Below, one piece after another: positions 57,691 to 64,000 of a stretch of 64,000 nt of DNA; the first letter of the stretch is position 1; each line of letters opens with the position of its first letter. Source of the stretch: Cyrtodaria siliqua (taxonomy: Eukaryota > Mollusca > Bivalvia > Adapedonta > Hiatellidae); assembly GCA_037043455.1 (NCBI GenBank), contig JAWPHD010011051.1:23343-87342 (forward strand), read 5' to 3'. Position numbers and translations under genes: made by a program. The notes under the pieces are model-generated. The model made no database searches, was not told the DNA's origin, and saw only the letters and a program-made list of their open reading frames with translations.

Positions 57691-57849
57691 ATCAACAATG
57701 TCGATTATCCGACACCGAAGTGCCAATTAAGGGAATTAACAACTTTTACAATCGATAATTGATAAGCGCGTGGCGACATCACAGGGGGCGTGAACGGATT
57801 ATGTAATGTTTATTGCGGTCATTTATTACTTGTGGTGTCAGACAGACAA

Positions 57850-58330
57850 TTATACGAAAATTAAAAAAAAAATTAAAATAAAATAATCGCCATTTCTTGT
57901 CGCCATTTCTTTAAAATAATCGACAGTAGTATAAAATAATCGCAAATGGCGACCATGGCATATGGCAGCGTGAGCACTGAGTTGTATTTTGCCCAAAACT
58001 TTCAATAAAACGTAAATGGCTGTCTCTCGCTTCATTGATGTTATAAGAGCCATGTTAGCCAGTAGAGCGTCCACAGGCCCTCTTGGGCCTCTTGTTATTG
58101 TCTCTACTGGCCAAGTTGGAAAACCAGCCAGATCGGACCAGTTATGGTGGAGTTATGGCTCTTGATTTAGTTAAAAATGCTATATTTTGCCTCTGAGACG
58201 ATAGTCACTCGCTTCAATGATGTTACAAGAGCCAGATTAGCCATCCACTGGGCCTCTTGTTTTCAGTGTTTTAACAATAGGAATTTTATGATGACAACCC
58301 TTGATATAAGAGCCGTTTTAGCCAATAGAT
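57850..58330 (+). repeat. Family B fragments
   Basis: 58060-58105, 58140-58262 and 58295-58330 hold B modules ('ccagtagagcgtccacaggc', 'cctcttgggcctcttgtt', 'ggagttatggctcttgattt', 'aaaatgctatattttgcctc'). At least two 3' ends are present: AGGCCCTCTTGGGCCTCTTG (58073-58092) and a second GGGCCTCTTGTTTT at 58250. Confidence 0.65.
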
Positions 58331-58810
58331 AGTGTTCCCACTGACTTTTTCATTTGGGGGTACATGTACCCCTACTGTTAAATTGTGGGGGTACACTACA
58401 AATTTAAGGGGTACACTATGAATTTTAAAGATTGTTAAACCTTTCAACATACTTTATTTGCTACTGAAGGCATTACAATACACAGCACAGTGTAATATTC
58501 AAGTTGACAACAGTTACAACAAATCATTTCGTTCAAGTTTTTATTTTAATTTTAGATATACTTACTAAATCTGAAAAAGAAATAAGTCAAAACCACCAGA
58601 ATGAGATGTCGATGTTTTCTCTACTTTCATTTAGGTAACGCGTGCGCTTATGATGTCATAACCAATCATCGTAGTATGCACTAGAGGGATAGGGCAATTG
58701 ACGCAATTACTCGGGATAATGTTTTCGTAAACAAAGCGTTTTAGTTTTGCTTTGATTTTTTTTTTTTCATGCTTGATTCACGCACATATGTGCGTGAATG
58801 GGAACACTGG
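58331..58810. mobile_element. 480-bp hAT-like MITE, CAGTGTTCCC family
   Basis: The left end 'agtgttcccactgac' and right end GGGAACACTG are inverted repeats. The left 200 bp match 55048-55248. The right part includes 'cacgcacatatgtgcgtg', a perfect palindrome. It interrupts a family B copy whose 3' end resumes at 58811 ('gtagagcgcccacatgtcct'). The 8-bp target duplication is not clean. Confidence 0.7.
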
Positions 58811-58872
58811 TAGAGCGCCCACATGTCCTCTTGGGCCTCTTGTTTTAGAGCATGCAATAGGAAACAAACCTA
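58811..58872 (+). repeat. Family B 3' end
   Basis: 'ggtagagcgcccacatgtcc' and 'tcttgggcctcttgttttag' complete the B copy interrupted by the MITE at 58331. The 3' CTTGTTTT is intact. Confidence 0.7.
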
Positions 58873-59719
58873 TTTTAGCTCGACTATTCGAAGAATAAGA
58901 GAGCTTATGTAATCACATCAAGGTTTGCTTGTAAGCTGTGTTTACAAGTCTATATATCTCTTACAGTTCTTATCCTAGCACAACCAAATTTGTCCATGGG
59001 CTTCCTTATAGCATTATCTTAAGGGCTGCATAAGCAATTTTGGTTCCTGTAACCCATGGACTCCTATGGACTCCTATGGAACCCAAATTATGATAGCCCA
59101 TAAAATGTGCCCCATTTCACATCAAATTTTGCGTGTAAGCTGTGTTTACAAGTCTATATCTCTTACAATTCTTATCCTAGCACAACCAAATTTGGCCATT
59201 AGCTTTCTTATAGCATTATCATAAGGGCTGCTTAAGTAATTTTGGTTCCTGTAACCCCTGGGCTCCCATGGAACCCAAATTCTGATAGCCCTTAAAATAT
59301 GTCTGTTTCACATCAAATTTTGCGTGTAAGCTGTGTTTACAGGTCTATATCTCTTACATTTCTTGTCCTAGCTGAACTAAATTTTGGAATTGGTTTCCTT
59401 ATAGTATGTTGTAAAGGGTTGGCTTTTGTCTTCTGAAAATTCTGGGCTCCCATGGAACCCAAATTGTGATGGCCTATAAAATGTGAAATAAAGGCACCCC
59501 CCACACATATTTCTTTGTTGTTTTAGTCTATTCTTACACATATATGTTGCCCCCCCCCACCCCCCCCCACCCCACTCTCGCCTCTCAGCCACGCTTCCGT
59601 CCCCCACCCCCACCTCACCCCCACCTCACACCCACTTGAAAGTATTTTTATTTTTTTTACATATTTCTGTGTTGCTTTTGGAAATTCTTACACATATATG
59701 TTGCTGCCCCTGCCTCTTC

Positions 59720-59766
<47 letters not shown>

Positions 59767-60138
59767 ACCCACCCACCCCACACACACACACACACGCACA
59801 CACTTGAAACTCTTTTCTTTTTTTTTTACAATATTTCTTTGTTGTTTTAGTCAGTTCTTACACATATATGTAGCCCCCTCCCCCAACCCACTCCCACCTC
59901 CCCCCTGCCCGCACCACCTCTCCATCCCGCTCCCACACACCCTTATTTTTATTTTATTTTATTTTTTACATATTTCTGTGTAGTTTTGGTCAGTTCTTAC
60001 ACATAGTTACGTTGTGCTCCCAACCCCACCCCACATTGTTGAAGCCTTGTTTTCTGATGGTATATACTAGCTATAAATTTATTATTCTCTGAAAAATCGA
60101 ATAGTCGAGCTGCGCTGTTCTCCGACAGCTCTTGTTTT
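58873..60138 (+). mobile_element. Family C tandem-core dispersed element, complete
   Basis: 5' end TTTTAGCTC, then a hairpin with TATTC-GAA-GAATA at its tip and outer AGCTC/GAGCT pairs. The core has three units of about 190 bp ('gtaagctgtgtttacaagtc', 'tatagcattatctta', 'cccatggaacccaaatt'), then four units marked 'ttcttacacatatatgttg'. 3' end: AGCTG, loop, CAGCT, then CTTGTTTT at 60131. No protein. Same plan as families A, B, D and E. Confidence 0.85.
59721..59766. repeat. Uninterrupted C46 homopolymer
   Basis: A 46-base C run lies in a wider C-rich tract (59545-59935) inside family C. G-quadruplex (minus strand) or i-motif formation is possible. The proline-run frame crossing it is an artefact, and the run length may not be exact in the assembly. 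Confidence 0.95.
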
Positions 60139-60290
60139 GCCTATTGTAACCTGAACCAAACATATTTTTTCATTTGGCCTGATCATGTTTATTGTAGAGT
60201 TCAAACTGTTATCCACCATATGGGGTTGCCATTTTAGAAAAGATGTATAGAAACATTCAATGCTCCCCGAAAATAGAAAAGTAACTATAC
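60137..60290 (-). repeat. Inverted repeat arm, partner at 53300-53455
   Basis: Reverse complement of 53300-53455 over about 150 bp. See that entry. The two arms face each other across 6.7 kb of GAPDH intron 1 (after the first coding exon). Confidence 0.8.
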
Positions 60291-60573
60291 TATATAAATA
60301 TATTTTTAGCCTGAGGACCATTTCTCAACAAAGAAGATTAAGCACAATTACTATCTTTACAGTTGACACCCCACCAACTGAACTCATTGAATCACGACTT
60401 TCCTGTTCCTGGATACTGTTCCCGATTTATTATTCAGTGGTAGTCTGAGATGGTTATCACTTAGTGTAATTTGTAGAACTTGTTTATAGTTTATATATTT
60501 ACTTTTTTAGGACATTTCATCAGATTATTTATATAAACATCACTATTCAGTATAAGTATAACATTATTTCTGA

Positions 60574-61443
<870 letters not shown>

Positions 61444-61660
61444 AGACAGCGCCTCCGTGGTCGAGGTTAACAATGCGGCTTCGAATCGCACTGGGAGCTC
61501 GACTTATGAGAATGTGTCGATTCTTGCGGCTGACAGCAGGTATACAGTACTGGTTCTACCCAGGAATAAGTGGATGGTCTGCCTCCAACACAAAAAAAAT
61601 TGACCATCATATATGGCCTTACATGTTCTAAAAATGACGTAAAACAAAAACAAAACAAAG
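61444..61660 (+). mobile_element. SINE-3, tRNA-derived
   Basis: tRNA-like head 'gcctccgtggtcgaggttaa' (A-box region) and 'ggcttcgaatcgcactggga' (B box), then 'gaatgtgtcgattcttgcgg', 'ggtatacagtactggttcta' and 'ggtctgcctcca', ending in an A/C-rich tail near 61645. A diverged copy is at 38846-39040. Confidence 0.8.
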
Positions 61661-62243
61661 CCATTTACAAAGGACACCCTACCTTAAAAGTTTGGGATTC
61701 AATTATAAATTGGATTTTAAATATATGAGCCATAATATGGAGTCCGGGAATTTGTGTTACATCACAGAAATTTCAGTTTAATCGCATGTATCTGAAGAAA
61801 TATGTGATATACAGTTTTTTAAAATTTAAGAAACTTTTCAAGACAAATAACTGTCTTAAAGACATTTTCTATAGTTTTTTCTGCATAACAGATTTTCTTT
61901 AAACTTTTTGTACTGTAAGTCTGTTATATATATAGACAGAAAAGGCAAAAATAATGGTAGGTCACCATGATTGTTAAAATTTTAAAAAATAATTTGTAAT
62001 GCCACCGTCATGTCAATCTGTCCAAAAAGTTGAACAAGTCCATGAAATAGTTAAATAAGACATTTTTGATAGTCTAATCATTTATTCATTGGTCACAATT
62101 CTGCTGAAATTGTTTTAAAGTAAAGAACATTTAATTACAATAACATTTAAAGCTCATCTTTATGTAAAACCTATATTTTTTTACAATTCCCATTACCACA
62201 ATTTATGCACAAATCAGCCCATAATGATCGGTTCCTTTTTTTT
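61661..62243. other. GAPDH intron, no feature
   Basis: AT-rich, with no exon and no repeat recognised within the window. Confidence 0.4.
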
Positions 62244-63746
62244 TAGATCACCTGAGCCGAAGGCTCAAGGTGAGCTATTGGGATCACTCTGCGTCTGTCG
62301 TCCGCCGTCCGTCCGTCGTCGTCGTTAACTTTTCTTCAAACAACTTCTCCTCAGAAACCGCTAGACTAATTTTGACTAAACTTCACGTGGGTGATTCTTA
62401 GATGAATGCTATTTAGATTTGTTAAAATTAGGTCAGCGCGACATCCAAGATGGCCGCCATTACCATATATGGTCGAAACCTTAAAAAATCTTCTTCTCCA
62501 GAACCGCAGGACAGATTTCAACAGTTTTTCTTTTAAAATGATCGCCAACACCTAGACTATCAAGTTTGTTCAAATGAAGTCCCCGGGGTCACAAAGGCTG
62601 TGCCCCGGGGATCCAAAATTTATATATTGAGATTTTGCATGTTTTTCATATAGACATGTAGGAAAAAAATCTTCTTCTCTGAAACCACAAGGCACAGAGC
62701 TCTCATGTATTACATGTAGCATCAGCTTATGGTCCTCTACTAAGTTCGTTCAAATGGTGATCCTGGGGTCACATTTGGCCCCGCCCCGGTGGTCACAGTT
62801 TTACATAGACTTGTTTAGAGAAAAACTTAAAAAAATCTTCTTCTCTGAAACTACAAGAGACATTTTGCATTTACTATAAGATTATAGTCCTTTACCAAGT
62901 TTGTTCTAGTGGTGACCCTGGGTTACTTTTGGCCCCGCCCCAGGGTTCACATGTTTTAAACTTAAAAAATCATCTTCTCTGAAACTGCTTGAGCCAGATG
63001 TTGAATATTTTGCATTTTCTACAAGCTTATGATCCTTTACCAAGTTTGTTCAAATGGTGACCCTGGTGTCAAACTTGGCGCCGCCCCGGGGGTCGCAGTT
63101 TTACATATACTTATATAGGAAAAAATTGAAAAATCTTCTCTGAAACTACAAGAGCCAGAGGTTTAATATTTTGCAATTACCATAAGATTATGGTCCTTTA
63201 CCAAGTTTGTTCAAATGGTGACCATGGGGTCATATTTGGCCCCGCCCCGGCGGTCACAGTTTTACATAGACTTGTATAGGGAAAAATTAAAAAAATCTTC
63301 TTCTCTGAGACTGCAAGAGCCAGAGGTTTAAGGTTTAATATTTTGCATTTACTATGCGCTTATGGTCCTTTACCAAGTTTATTAAAATTGTGACCCTGGG
63401 GTCACATTTGGCTCTGCCCCAGGGGTCACATGTTTTACATAGGCTTGTACAGGTAAAAACTTAAAAAATCTTCTCTGAAACCACAAGGCACACAGCTCTC
63501 ATATATTACATGTAGCCCTGGGTCACATTTGGCCATGCCCCACTCTAGCACCTTCATTTTGTCTTTGATCTTTACCAAACTTTGTCAGTGTCTTTATATC
63601 CATGTTGGTAAACAACAGAGGCCACATATCTGGACAATCTTAACCAAACTTGCACAGATTGTATATGATCATAAGATTTCGAAGAAGTTTGATAATGGAC
63701 AAATACTCAGGTGATCGATATAGGGCCATCTTGGCCCTCTTGTTTT
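62244..63746 (+). mobile_element. Family D tandem-core dispersed element, complete
   Basis: 5' end TTTTTTTTAGATCACC. The hairpin has CCTGAGCC-GAA-GGCTCAAGG at its tip. 'ccgccgtccgtccgtcgtcg' and 'gttaac' follow. About seven core units of 150-175 bp ('aaaaatcttcttctctgaaa', 'tttaccaagtttgttcaaat', 'ggtgaccctggggtcacatt', 'tggccccgcccc'). 3' end: AGGGCC-ATCTT-GGCCCT followed by CTTGTTTT at 63739. Fragments of this family are scattered at 40-560, 1660-1800, 3520-3660, 4120-4450 and 36225-38720. Confidence 0.87.
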
Positions 63747-63796
63747 GTATGTTCCCAATAATAGAATTTGTTTAAACTTTCTAAGCACATAGTTTA

Positions 63797-64000
63797 ATTG
63801 AATTGAATGTTGTTTAACGGCTCATCAACACAGTATAGGTTATTTAGAGCCGCCCCAGAGAGAGGGGAAGGATACATAGGAATCCGGGAACCTGTCCTAC
63901 TCTTATTATCGAATAGATTCCTATGGTTCTTTAACGTGCTCGGAGGATAGACCGATACACGGGACCGCCCGGTTTACGTCCCCATCCGACGGACGAGGCT
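63797..64000 (-). mobile_element. SINE-2 copy, cut by the window edge
   Basis: 'gttgtttaacggctcatcaa', 'cacagtataggttatttaga', 'ttcctatggttctttaacgt' and 'gtttacgtccccatcc-acgg' match 52899-53105. The tRNA-like head would lie just past 64000. A (TTGAA)n-like 'aattgaattgaatg' tail is at 63797. Confidence 0.88.

Noticed and set aside
59636..59983. 115-residue frame with a proline run
   Set aside because: Created by the C46 homopolymer and tandem units of family C.

Overview
The window looks like animal nuclear DNA, most likely from a mollusc and probably a bivalve. It is AT-rich and intron-dominated, and it is filled with dispersed repeats, tRNA-derived SINEs, foldback elements and tandem arrays. 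Two conserved metazoan genes can be read. The bivalve call is an inference from repeat style and has not been tested by a search.

Genes. A complete TPRG1-like (TPRG1L/Mover family) coding region lies on the minus strand in four exons (27953-27660, 25596-25502, 24935-24759, 19280-18923). The splice phases agree and encode 307 residues. Its intron 1 holds a large minisatellite. Its intron 3 carries two decayed tandem copies of the 5' part of the last exon. The first two coding exons of GAPDH lie on the plus strand (53997-54025 and 60615-60714), and the rest of that gene is beyond the right edge. About 3.8 kb upstream is a promoter-like stretch with an NRF-1-like site and a pyrimidine-rich start (50201-50253). 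Candidate exons of unknown nature lie in between (50643-51019 and 53775-53882). A broken zinc-finger/hAT-transposase-like gene (minus, 57257-56397) carries an exact 193-bp tandem duplication.

Layout. 0-9.4 kb: repeat fragments, SINEs and three foldbacks. 9.4-12.3 kb: a tandem-core dispersed element (family A) split by a 1.5-kb hAT-like insertion. 12.5-18.9 kb: minisatellites and unassigned DNA. 18.9-28 kb: TPRG1L. 28.7-31.5 kb: a decayed LINE (endonuclease plus reverse transcriptase). 31.5-42 kb: minisatellites, a second full family A copy, a LINE 3' end and a 540-bp foldback. 42-48.4 kb: a repeat-rich block with an 11-copy 108-bp satellite, bounded by 114-bp direct repeats. 50.2-60.7 kb: the GAPDH 5' region, whose introns are packed with nested elements. 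60.7-64 kb: GAPDH intron, a SINE, a full family D element and a SINE cut by the window edge.

The most interesting pattern is shared architecture. At least four and perhaps six repeat families with unrelated cores have the same end plan: a T-rich edge followed by a 5' hairpin with a GAA or AGA loop, a GTCCGTC-type simple repeat, a tandem-repeat core, and a short 3' hairpin followed by CTTG and T residues. This resembles non-autonomous Helitron-like (Helentron) elements and would explain much of the window.
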